Origin: CAIMWS01 sp964409245
Lineage (GTDB): Bacteria; Verrucomicrobiota; Verrucomicrobiia; Limisphaerales; UBA1319
DNA length: 64,000 bases
Direction of reading: 5' to 3'
Assembly: GCA_964409245.1 (NCBI GenBank)
Contig: CAYPCQ010000019.1
Location: 24,739-88,738, forward strand
Position 1 is the stretch's first letter. Each line of letters begins with the position of its first letter. Under the pieces are notes generated by a model. It made no database searches and was not told the DNA's origin. It was given only the letters and a program-made list of their open reading frames with translations. Made by a program: the position numbers and the translations under genes. Of the stretch, positions 49,180 through 57,527 are shown piece by piece.

Positions 49180-51840
49180 TTATTGGAGTTCGAGCGTCAT
49201 GGTGGCGCCAGCCATTTGAGCCATGGAGGCGGCCACTTTCACCGGCTGGCGGGAATCCCGGGCGATCCAAAGCGTGGTTTGGTCGGTGCCATCCGTGGAG
49301 GAAACCTCCACCCGGTAGCTGTTGAAAGTGCCGGCGCCCACCGTTATGGATTCGATCCCGGCCACCTTGAGCTGCATCAGTTTAATTTTCTGTTTCTGGA
49401 TGTCGAGCACCCGGAAGGCGGTGGTGTAGCCTTCGGCCAGAGGCAGCGAAGCAATGGCAAAAGGGCCGCTGGCGCCCTCGGCGAAAAGCGGGCCGCCGGC
49501 ATCCACTTTCAGGCCGGAAGCCTGGCCCTTGGCGTGGATGTTGCCCATCACCTGGTTGTCCCGGAAGACCAGGGTGACCTGTGCGGACCCTTGATTGATT
49601 TCGCGTTTGAGGAGGGTCAGGCCGGGTTTGGCCAGGACCACGCGGTCCTTGGTTTCGCCCATGGGCATGGCGATGGACTCCTCGATATCGACGGTTTCCG
49701 GGGTGTCGGTAATCACCGTGGTCACTTTCAGGTCCATGGTCTGCGTCCCCATTTTCAGCCGGGCAAGGTAATGATGGATGCCGGGGAGGATGGTCCCCGC
49801 CACCTTTGGCACTCCGACGGCGCCGGGATCCAGCCGCGCGGGCACCACCACGGTCCGGGGATCGACCGTGATTTCCTGCAAGCGGCGGACGACCTCTGGG
49901 GTGCCGCCTTCCTGGCAGCGGCCCCCGAGATGCCGCGCGAAAAATTTCTCGGTGGCGGCGAACATGGCCAGGTTGTTGACCGGGCGGGCAAAGCCGTGGC
50001 CCTCATCCGGCGCCACCAGGTATTCCACCGGGAAGCCGCGGTCGCGCAAGGCCGCCACGATCTGGTCCGATTCCCGCTGGTTCACCCGCGGGTCGTTGGC
50101 CCCCTGCACGACCAGCAGCGGAGTCTTGATTTTGGCGGCGGAATTCAGGGGCGACTGGCGCTCCAGCTGGGCGCGGCCCTCGGGGGTGCGCGGATCGCCC
50201 ATCCGCGTGTAAAACAGCATGCGCATCGATTCCCAGTAAGGCGGAATGCTTTCGAGCAGGGTGATCAAATGGGAGGGGGCCACCACCGCCACCGCCGCCG
50301 AGTAAAGGTCCGGGGTGAAGGCCACTCCGGCCAGCGTGGCGTAGCCGCCGTAGGAGATGCCCATGATACCCACGCGCTGGGGGTTGGCTACCCCTCGCTG
50401 CACCAGGTGCTTCACGCCCCAGGTGATGTCATCCTGCATTTTGCCGCCCCACTGGAGATTGCCCGCGTTGAGGAATTTCTTCCCGTACCCGGTGGAGCCG
50501 CGGAAATTTAGCTTGAGGACCGCGTAGCCGCGGTTGGCAAGAAATTGGGCGAAGCCGGCGTAGCCCCAGGCGTCCCGCGCCCAGGGGCCTCCGTGCGGGG
50601 TGACGACGAGCGGCAGGTCTTTCGCCGCCAGGTTGCGGGGCAGGGTCAGGTAGGCCGGGATTTCCAACCCATCGGAGGACGGGAAGCGGATGGCTTGCAC
50701 GGGCGCGAGCTGTTCGCGCGGCAGTTTGTCCCAGACGCGGTATTGGAAGACCACCTCCCGCGTCTCCCGGTTGAAGAGCCAGGTTGCGCCGGGTTCGGTG
50801 TCGCTGAACACCGGGATCAGCCACTGTTTTTCATCCTTGGTGTGGGATCCGAAGCTGATCTCCTGGCCGGCAAATTTTTGTTTAAGGAAGTTATAATCCG
50901 CCTCGTAGGCCTTGTCCCACCAATGGACACGCACCTTGTCCTCCAAGTAGGTGGTGCCGAGCAGTTCGTCCGTCAGCTCGGAGACGATGGCCCCGCCGAA
51001 ATCCACCCGCCGCAGCGGATCGCCCTCCACCACCTCGGTTTGCGCCGTTTCGGTGTCCAGCAGCAGCAGCCGCGAGAGATCGACATCCTCCCCCGCGTTC
51101 GTGGCCAGGTAGAGGCGGCGGTTGTCCTTGTGGAACCGGATGGGTTCGCAGGTCTCAAAAACCGTGGTGGAGAAGATTTTTTCCCATTTCCCGGTCCGCT
51201 CGCGGAGAATTTCGGTATTGCCCGCGGGTGTGGTGCGCACCGCCAGACGCAAACGGTCCTGCAGATCGAAGAGGTAGCTCACCAGGCGTTCGGAGTTGGT
51301 GACCATCAGGCTGCGCTCGCCGGTGGAGATTTTGACCTGGTAGAGATCGTGCCAGGCCCGGTCGCGATTGTTCAATCCGACGTAAAGCGCGTCCGGATTG
51401 CCTTTGGGCAGGGCATAGATCGTGGCCCGGACGCCTTTGGCCTCGGTGAGGTTGCGGGCGGGGGCAGTGGGCGCTCCGGCGGCCGGCCGGGCCGAGGGTT
51501 CCATGGCATACACATTGTAGTTCTCATCACCCGCCTGGTCCTGGACGAACAGGATGTATTTGCTGTCGCGGCTCCAAAAATACCCGGGGATGGGGCGCCG
51601 GGTATCGGTGGTCACCAGCCAGGCCTGGTCAAACGCCCCCGTCACCGGCTTGACCCAGACATTGCGGGTGCCCTTCCAGGGCTTGATGAAAGCCAGGTAT
51701 TTGCCGTTCGGGGAAAGCTGGGCGCCCGATATTTCCGGGTCGCCGAAGAAAAGCTCCCGGTCGATCAATGGTGCCTGCTGTGCCCATCCCGCCATGTTCA
51801 AAGCCATACCCAACAAGATGCCTGGTAACCAATTGCGCAT
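49180..51840 (-). CDS. S9 family serine peptidase with extra C-terminal domain
   Basis: The 886-residue product has a signal peptide (LLGMALNMAGWAQQAP), a beta-propeller-like part (to about residue 380), and an alpha/beta-hydrolase peptidase domain: VVTPHGGPWARDAWGYAG, GISYGGYATLAG (nucleophile Ser496), GANDPRVNQRESDQI and PDEGHGFARPVNN. Residues of about 650-886 are an additional domain not usual in dipeptidyl-peptidase-like S9 enzymes, resembling a DUF3108-like beta barrel (TTLWIARDSRQPVKV near the end). The start is supported by GGAGG 5 nt before the ATG. The enzyme probably degrades peptides in the periplasm. Confidence 0.87.
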   Translation of the reverse strand: MRNWLPGILLGMALNMAGWAQQAPLIDRELFFGDPEISGAQLSPNGKYLAFIKPWKGTRNVWVKPVTGAFDQAWLVTTDTRRPIPGYFWSRDSKYILFVQDQAGDENYNVYAMEPSARPAAGAPTAPARNLTEAKGVRATIYALPKGNPDALYVGLNNRDRAWHDLYQVKISTGERSLMVTNSERLVSYLFDLQDRLRLAVRTTPAGNTEILRERTGKWEKIFSTTVFETCEPIRFHKDNRRLYLATNAGEDVDLSRLLLLDTETAQTEVVEGDPLRRVDFGGAIVSELTDELLGTTYLEDKVRVHWWDKAYEADYNFLKQKFAGQEISFGSHTKDEKQWLIPVFSDTEPGATWLFNRETREVVFQYRVWDKLPREQLAPVQAIRFPSSDGLEIPAYLTLPRNLAAKDLPLVVTPHGGPWARDAWGYAGFAQFLANRGYAVLKLNFRGSTGYGKKFLNAGNLQWGGKMQDDITWGVKHLVQRGVANPQRVGIMGISYGGYATLAGVAFTPDLYSAAVAVVAPSHLITLLESIPPYWESMRMLFYTRMGDPRTPEGRAQLERQSPLNSAAKIKTPLLVVQGANDPRVNQRESDQIVAALRDRGFPVEYLVAPDEGHGFARPVNNLAMFAATEKFFARHLGGRCQEGGTPEVVRRLQEITVDPRTVVVPARLDPGAVGVPKVAGTILPGIHHYLARLKMGTQTMDLKVTTVITDTPETVDIEESIAMPMGETKDRVVLAKPGLTLLKREINQGSAQVTLVFRDNQVMGNIHAKGQASGLKVDAGGPLFAEGASGPFAIASLPLAEGYTTAFRVLDIQKQKIKLMQLKVAGIESITVGAGTFNSYRVEVSSTDGTDQTTLWIARDSRQPVKVAASMAQMAGATMTLELQ

Positions 51841-51972
51841 GAAACCTCCGTAATTCGTTGTGTTGCTGTGTGGTTCAATAGCCAGCCAAGAATCCGGGCT
51901 GCCCGCCCATCATCCACTGGCCGCCGTGCCCCACTGACCTTCGGCTGGAACCGCCATTTTGACAAAAAAATC

Positions 51973-53235
51973 TCATCCGGGCCGGCTTGGGGCCGGGGCT
52001 GGGGGTTTTTTCCAAGGCGGCTGCCAAGGATACTTTTGGCCGTTCAGCTGCTGGCCGATGAACGTGGAGCGGGCCAGGAAATGGTAGCTCAAGAATAACA
52101 GCGGGATGGCGATGGCCAGGAGCAGGGGGTATTTGAGCACGACCGGCAGCGGGGTGTAAGCCAGGGCCACCTGGAGGGCCACCACGGTGGGCAGGTGGGC
52201 CAGGTATACCCAGTAGGAGGCGTCGGAGACATAGCGCCAGAAGCGGGAGGCGCCGGTGCATCTGGCGATGAACCAGCCGGCGAATCCGCACACGAAAGAC
52301 CACATCATCAGGGCATACAGCACGGTGTGCAGCACCCGCAGCGCGTCCATGGCGCCGCCCCGGAAACCCTGGCTCCAGGCCCAGCGGGGCAGCAGCCCGG
52401 TGGGCAGCACCAAGGCCGCGCCCGCCACCAAGGCCCACCGCCAGCCAGGCGCCAGGCAGGCCCAAAGGCCGGGCTGGCGATGCAAAAACCAGCCGCAGGC
52501 GAAAAAGCCGAGGTAGAGGAGCGTGGTGGGCGCATGGGGCAGCAGGGAACTCTTGGGCGTGTCCACATCCCAGGAATCCATGGTCAGCAGCACGGGCGCC
52601 GTCAGGGCCGCGAACAACACCACGCGCCACCGCGTCTCGAACCAGCGGCGGAAGACGGTGTCCAGGCGCGGCCAAAGGCCGGCGGGCGCCCACCGCAGCA
52701 GCAGCGCCCGCAAGGGAATCACCAGCAGGTAAAGCACCATCAGCTGGTGCAGGAACCAGAGGTGGGTGAGGTCGAACTTCTGGAACATCCCGCCGCTGGC
52801 CAGGAAGCCGAGCGTCAGTTTCCAGGGCGGCAGATGGCGTGCTTCCAGGGGTACGGCGATGGCGTCCCACTGGCCCGATTTGGAGGCGCCCCAGAGCCAG
52901 ATGAAAGCCAGCATGGGATAAAGGATGCACCAGCCCACCACGAACGGGATGAAGATCCGGTTGAACCGGTTCCAGGTGAAGCCGCGCCAGCCCCGGCGGT
53001 GATACAGCAGGCGGGCAAAAAAACCGCACAACAGGAAAAACAGCTCCATCCGGAACGAGTGGCTGGCGTGGCGGAAATAATGCAGGACCAGGCTGGGGCT
53101 GGCATCGATGATCGCCCAGCCGCGGTGCCCGGCCTCAAACGATTCCGCGGCGTGGAAAAACACCCCCAGCAGCAGCGCAAACGCGCGCATGGCGTCCAGG
53201 CTGTGATACCGTTCCGCTTTGGGTGGAGCATTCAT
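51973..53235 (-). CDS. Acyltransferase 3 family membrane protein (OpgC/MdoC-like)
   Basis: The 420-residue product has about ten membrane helices and the acyltransferase-3 pattern SLDAMRAFALLLGVFFHAAE near the N-terminus, with the conserved HAA, followed by SFRMELFFLLCGFFARLL. OpgC/MdoC succinylates periplasmic glucans and other members O-acetylate surface sugars; the donor and acceptor here are unknown. It lies 6 bp downstream of the pseudopilin gene on the same strand. The last residues are rich in Pro and Lys. Confidence 0.85.
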   Translation of the reverse strand: MNAPPKAERYHSLDAMRAFALLLGVFFHAAESFEAGHRGWAIIDASPSLVLHYFRHASHSFRMELFFLLCGFFARLLYHRRGWRGFTWNRFNRIFIPFVVGWCILYPMLAFIWLWGASKSGQWDAIAVPLEARHLPPWKLTLGFLASGGMFQKFDLTHLWFLHQLMVLYLLVIPLRALLLRWAPAGLWPRLDTVFRRWFETRWRVVLFAALTAPVLLTMDSWDVDTPKSSLLPHAPTTLLYLGFFACGWFLHRQPGLWACLAPGWRWALVAGAALVLPTGLLPRWAWSQGFRGGAMDALRVLHTVLYALMMWSFVCGFAGWFIARCTGASRFWRYVSDASYWVYLAHLPTVVALQVALAYTPLPVVLKYPLLLAIAIPLLFLSYHFLARSTFIGQQLNGQKYPWQPPWKKPPAPAPSRPG

Positions 53236-53241
53236 GAGGGA

Positions 53242-54027
53242 TCAGTCGCCTTTCCGGTTGGTCCACATGCCCAATTTCGACTTTTTGACAAAGGCCGCGT
53301 GGCCGTCGCAAAACATGGCATTGAAGCCGCCGCCATGGCGCGTGGCTACGTGGCCTTGAGCCGGATGCTTCGGATCCGGGTGGTCGCCGAAGAAGGCGGG
53401 GCCAAAGCCGGCGTTGTGCCAGGCATCCGTCTGCTCCAGGCGCCAGATCTCGAAGGTGTTGGTGTTGCCGTCGCACAGGGCGATGGTGCCGGAGGGATCC
53501 TGGATCTCCGCCATGGAGCGGCTGGGATTGCCCCAATTATTGACGAAGGGCCCGTTCGCCCCCACCCAGCCGGGCTGGCCGCTTTCCGGGTAAGCCCCGC
53601 CATGGGCGCTGCAGAGGTAATCCTTGATCAGCGGCTTGGGTGTCCCCGGCGGGCGCAGCCCGGTCCACTGTGCGTGCGGGGAGGCACTGGGGCAGCTATA
53701 AACGGGTTCGTTCTTGAGGTATGGCCGGCAGAGATCCTGGAACCAATAGAGTTCTTTTTGCCCCGGCCAGGTGTAGGCGTAGCCATAGGGCAGGAAATCC
53801 TTGTGATCCGCCGCGTACATCATGGCGCCCATGCCGATCTGGCGCAGGTTCGAGTGGCAGGCCGTCTGCCGCCCTTTCTGTTTGGCGCGGGCCAGGGCGG
53901 GCAGCAGCATCCCGGCGAGGATGGCGATGATGGCGATCACCACGAGGAGTTCGATCAGGGTAAAGCCGGCCCGGCGGAAGACTGCCAAACCGCAGCTTGG
54001 ATAACACCTTGGTTGGGGATGGTTCAT
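53242..54027 (-). CDS. Pseudopilin with H-X9-DG domain
   Basis: The 261-residue product has a prepilin cleavage motif and hydrophobic helix (RRAGFTLIELLVVIAIIAIL, residues of about 19-38) and, near the C-terminus, RHGGGFNAMFCDGHA, which is the His-X9-Asp-Gly motif of an abundant verrucomicrobial and planctomycetal pseudopilin family. These are thought to be processed by PilD and to form surface or secretion structures; their role is not known. The start ATG overlaps the stop of the upstream DUF2310-like gene (ATGA). Confidence 0.88.
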   Translation of the reverse strand: MNHPQPRCYPSCGLAVFRRAGFTLIELLVVIAIIAILAGMLLPALARAKQKGRQTACHSNLRQIGMGAMMYAADHKDFLPYGYAYTWPGQKELYWFQDLCRPYLKNEPVYSCPSASPHAQWTGLRPPGTPKPLIKDYLCSAHGGAYPESGQPGWVGANGPFVNNWGNPSRSMAEIQDPSGTIALCDGNTNTFEIWRLEQTDAWHNAGFGPAFFGDHPDPKHPAQGHVATRHGGGFNAMFCDGHAAFVKKSKLGMWTNRKGD

Positions 54028-54851
54028 GCCGGTTTCCCCGGTGGTTGGTATTCGCCGATGCCGGCGTGGTCCTGGTGGCCTTCCGGACCATCCGCCAGGT
54101 GGGACACCAGCCGGCAAGGCTGGCACTGGAAGGCAAAGTCCCAAAAGCCGCCGGGATGGCCGATGGGGTGCTGCGTTCGCCACGGTTTTCCGCACAAGGG
54201 GCAAGGCCGGTTTTCCTCGCCCTCCGGGCGGCCCCAGTAGCGCAGGAGAAAATAGAAGGTCCGGATGCCCGTGGCTTTCTCCACCGTCCGGCAGTGGGCC
54301 AAGCCCTCCTGCGCCAATTCGCTGCGGGGATCGGATAGCTGCCGGCAGGCGGCCAGCTCGAACGCTCCGCAATCCAGCCACAGGGAATCGCAATCGTGGT
54401 AAACCCCCGCCCAGTGGCGGATGCCTTCCCGGTCCGAATCCGTCACGGGCAGGCGATAGAGCGGAATGGGCTGCCCATTATCCCCCCGGCGCACGGGGGA
54501 TTCCCGCTCGAAAAACGTGGTGAACAAGCAGAGGTGGGGGGCTTTGGCCCAGGTCGCTTCGCGGGTGGGCACCGCGTCCTGCAAGGCCTTCCACTGCGGG
54601 GCGTGGCCAAAGAAAGCGGCCACCTTGGCCCGCTCCCGGACGCCAATTTGGGAGTGGGCTTTGGTTTTCCATCCCTGGGGGCCCATCAGGTTCACGAACG
54701 CCGCCAGCATCCCCTGGCGCACCACGAGTGAATATTCGCCGCCGAGCTGGCCGTTCCGGCACAAGGCGGCCAGGTAAGACTCGGCCACGTTGCGGGCCTC
54801 GCTTCCCTGGCCCTTGGTGGCGGGGCCGAAAGTCACTTCATGCAGGATCAT
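54024..54851 (-). CDS. Zn-ribbon protein, DUF2310-like
   Basis: The 275-residue product has no signal peptide. Its C-terminal third carries a likely zinc ribbon with CPLCGKPWR and, 25 residues later, CQPC. The N-terminus (MILHEVTFGPA) and the overall pattern resemble DUF2310, described as Zn-ribbon and possibly nucleic-acid-binding; this is recognition by memory and is not certain. A good GGAAAG precedes the ATG. The stop overlaps the start of the pseudopilin gene, an unusual pair. Confidence 0.65.
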   Translation of the reverse strand: MILHEVTFGPATKGQGSEARNVAESYLAALCRNGQLGGEYSLVVRQGMLAAFVNLMGPQGWKTKAHSQIGVRERAKVAAFFGHAPQWKALQDAVPTREATWAKAPHLCLFTTFFERESPVRRGDNGQPIPLYRLPVTDSDREGIRHWAGVYHDCDSLWLDCGAFELAACRQLSDPRSELAQEGLAHCRTVEKATGIRTFYFLLRYWGRPEGEENRPCPLCGKPWRTQHPIGHPGGFWDFAFQCQPCRLVSHLADGPEGHQDHAGIGEYQPPGKPA

Positions 54852-54980
54852 ACGCTTTCCACGACTGATGAACTGGAAAATATGCCAAAAACGCCGGGTT
54901 CTCCAGCTAATAATTCACCGCCCCGGAGGCGGCTTGGCATTGCAGTCCCCACCGGGCTGTGATATGAACGAGCCAGATTC

Positions 54981-57509
54981 ATGAAGATCCAACAACATAT
55001 TCCGATCCTCCTGGCGGCGCTCGCGCTGGCCGGGGCAGCGGCTCCAACCTCCGCCGCGCACGCGGGCCAAAGCCCGGTGAAAGTTTTTATCCTGGCCGGG
55101 CAGTCCAACATGGAAGGCCAGGCCGTCGCCGACCTCGAGGGGAAGGATTACAACGATGGCAAAGGGACGCTCGCGCAGCTGCTGCGCGACCCGGCGAAGG
55201 CTCCGCAATTCCAGCATCTCCGGGACACCCGGGGGGGGTGGGCGGTGCGGGACGACGTGTGGGTGCGCTACCAGCGCGAGCAGGCGCCGCTGCTCCACGG
55301 CCCGCTGGGGATGGGCTACTCGGTTTATGGCGGCACGCATCATTTCGGCCCCGAGCTGCAGTTTGGCTGGATCCTGGGCGACTACTTCACCAACCAGGTT
55401 CTGCTCATCAAGACCGCCTGGGGTGGGAAAAGCCTCTTCAAGGACTTCCGGCCGCCAGGCAGCGGGGGCGAGACCGGCCCGTATTACCGGAAAATGCTGG
55501 CGGAGGTGCGCGCGGCGCTGGCGGGCTTGAAAACCGATTTCCCGGGCTGCGACGGCGCATACGAACTCGCCGGATTCGTCTGGTACCAGGGATGGAATGA
55601 CGGCTGCGAGCCGCAGACCGCCGTGCCCCAATACACGGCCAACCTGGTCCACTTGATCCAGGACGTGCGGCGGGAGCTCCAGGCGCCAAACCTGCCGGTG
55701 GTGATCGGCGAGCTGACCGGCCCGTGGGTGGCGGCGCCCGGGGAATGGGCCGCGCTGCGGAAGGCCCAAGCCGCGGCGGCGGCGCACCCCGAGTTCCAAG
55801 GCAATGTGCTGTTTGTGGAAACCCACGATTTCGTGCGCCAGCCTGAAGACTCCCCCAATCCCGGCCATGGGCACCATGAGTTTGGCAATGCGGAGACCTA
55901 TTTCCTCGTGGGCGATGCGCTGGGCAAGGGAATGGTCCGGCTGCTGGGCGCCGCCTCCAGCCCGCCGCCGCAGGAGCACTCGGAAGGTTTGCACGGGTAT
56001 ATTGGCTTCAGCCACGAGAAGCTGCCACCCCAGTCCGCCTTCAGCGCCGGCATGGGTTTTTACGCGGCCGTCTGGCCGCTGGCGGACCAGCCTCTGGCCA
56101 ATTTCCAGATCGGGCTGCCCAGCTCGTGGATCATGCCCGACAACTCCGACAACAAGGACCAGCCCCTGGCCCCGGAGGGCACCCTGGCCCGCACCTGGCG
56201 GGAGCGGGGGCCCACCTGGAGCAGTGTCTTTCAGACGGTGGAAGGCGGGCTGGGCTACTGGGCGGGAAACCATTTCCGCTATGGCCCGCCCAAATTCAGC
56301 ATGAACGCCACACCGCAGGGCTACGATTATGAAATCGGCTCGCCGGGCTGGTCGTTCTTCTACAGCAACGAAGCGCTGCCCGACCACCGGCTGGGCATCG
56401 CCCAATTGAGCAACCGCCTCTTGATCCCCCCGGACGCGCTGCCGTTCCAGGGGAATCCCAACGGCCAGTTCCTGGGCTATACCTGGATGGCGCTGCCGTT
56501 CACCGATCCCACCACGGGCGACCCGCCCACCGGGGATCAAAGCTGGACCTGTTTTCTCAGCGCGGCCAATTTCAAGGGCCCCATCGCCTACTATATCCCC
56601 GAAACCTGGAGCAAGATCGGCAAGCTGTTCAAATATCCGTTCATATACGGGCGGGGGCTCGACGCCCGGGCCGGCCTGATGGGCGGCGGCGCCATGGAGA
56701 TCAACACCGTGCCCCGGTTTGACGCCCGGGACGCCCGGGGCACGGTTTATTCGAAGCTCCCCAAGCTGCAGTTCCCGGTGGATGCCAAGGGCCGGGCTTA
56801 CCTGGTGCAGGATGTCACCTATTATTCCAAAGCGGCCCTCTACGACGCCTTCAAGGCCTGGCGCGATGGCGGCCCGGCCTGCTCCGGCCGCATCGACAGC
56901 CAGGCAGCCTGGAAGCCGAAGCTGGACACGCGCACCACCCGCTACGACCAGGCGGGCAAAAAAATCACCGGCGTCGAGCGGGTCTTCGACACCCGGATCT
57001 TCGAGGGCAACGTCTGGGGGCTGCAATGGTTCACCAATGGCATCAGCCCGCCGGGGCTGTTCCCGCAATACTTCCGGCACGCCGGCGAGGAGCGCGTGGC
57101 GGTGGCGGCGGCCGAGGTGCCCGCGGAAACCCGGCTCCGGCCGCAGGAGTTCAAGCTGGAGGGGCCGGGCAAGCCCTACACTTCACCCGCCGGCGGCGCC
57201 TGGGGCAATCCCGGCCCGCAGCGCGGGCCGTTCACCGCCCGGCTGGCCGATGGCTCGGTGGTGACCTACCATTGGTATCGGTTCGTGGACCAGCCATCCT
57301 TCCAGCAATACGCCTGGAGCGCGGAGCGCAAGGCGCGGCTCCAGGCCCTGGTGGAAAAGCTCCACGCCAACTGGCCTTTGGAGCGCGACTACATGGCGCC
57401 GCCCACCCGCGGCACTTTGGTGTCCCTCGATCCAGGCCTGATCGTGAAGCCGCCGGCCGGCCTGGAGGCCGGCTATGTGCCGATCGTGACCCACCAGGCC
57501 CGGCAATAG
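54981..57509 (+). CDS. Secreted SASA-type carbohydrate esterase with large C-terminal region
   Basis: The 842-residue product starts with a signal peptide (IPILLAALALAGAAAPTSA). Residues of about 30-320 are a sialate O-acetylesterase (SGNH) domain: FILAGQSNMEG with the nucleophile Ser, GFVWYQGWNDG, and GHHEFGNAETYF with the expected His region. Enzymes of this kind remove acetyl groups from sugars. The remaining 520 residues contain no domain I recognise, but have beta-rich segments such as GSPGWSFFYSNEALPDH and a His/Tyr-rich end. It lies at the start of a secreted glycan-active block and converges with the gene at 57528. Confidence 0.8.
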   Translation: MKIQQHIPILLAALALAGAAAPTSAAHAGQSPVKVFILAGQSNMEGQAVADLEGKDYNDGKGTLAQLLRDPAKAPQFQHLRDTRGGWAVRDDVWVRYQREQAPLLHGPLGMGYSVYGGTHHFGPELQFGWILGDYFTNQVLLIKTAWGGKSLFKDFRPPGSGGETGPYYRKMLAEVRAALAGLKTDFPGCDGAYELAGFVWYQGWNDGCEPQTAVPQYTANLVHLIQDVRRELQAPNLPVVIGELTGPWVAAPGEWAALRKAQAAAAAHPEFQGNVLFVETHDFVRQPEDSPNPGHGHHEFGNAETYFLVGDALGKGMVRLLGAASSPPPQEHSEGLHGYIGFSHEKLPPQSAFSAGMGFYAAVWPLADQPLANFQIGLPSSWIMPDNSDNKDQPLAPEGTLARTWRERGPTWSSVFQTVEGGLGYWAGNHFRYGPPKFSMNATPQGYDYEIGSPGWSFFYSNEALPDHRLGIAQLSNRLLIPPDALPFQGNPNGQFLGYTWMALPFTDPTTGDPPTGDQSWTCFLSAANFKGPIAYYIPETWSKIGKLFKYPFIYGRGLDARAGLMGGGAMEINTVPRFDARDARGTVYSKLPKLQFPVDAKGRAYLVQDVTYYSKAALYDAFKAWRDGGPACSGRIDSQAAWKPKLDTRTTRYDQAGKKITGVERVFDTRIFEGNVWGLQWFTNGISPPGLFPQYFRHAGEERVAVAAAEVPAETRLRPQEFKLEGPGKPYTSPAGGAWGNPGPQRGPFTARLADGSVVTYHWYRFVDQPSFQQYAWSAERKARLQALVEKLHANWPLERDYMAPPTRGTLVSLDPGLIVKPPAGLEAGYVPIVTHQARQ

Positions 57510-57527
57510 TAGTAGTATCAAGAGCCG

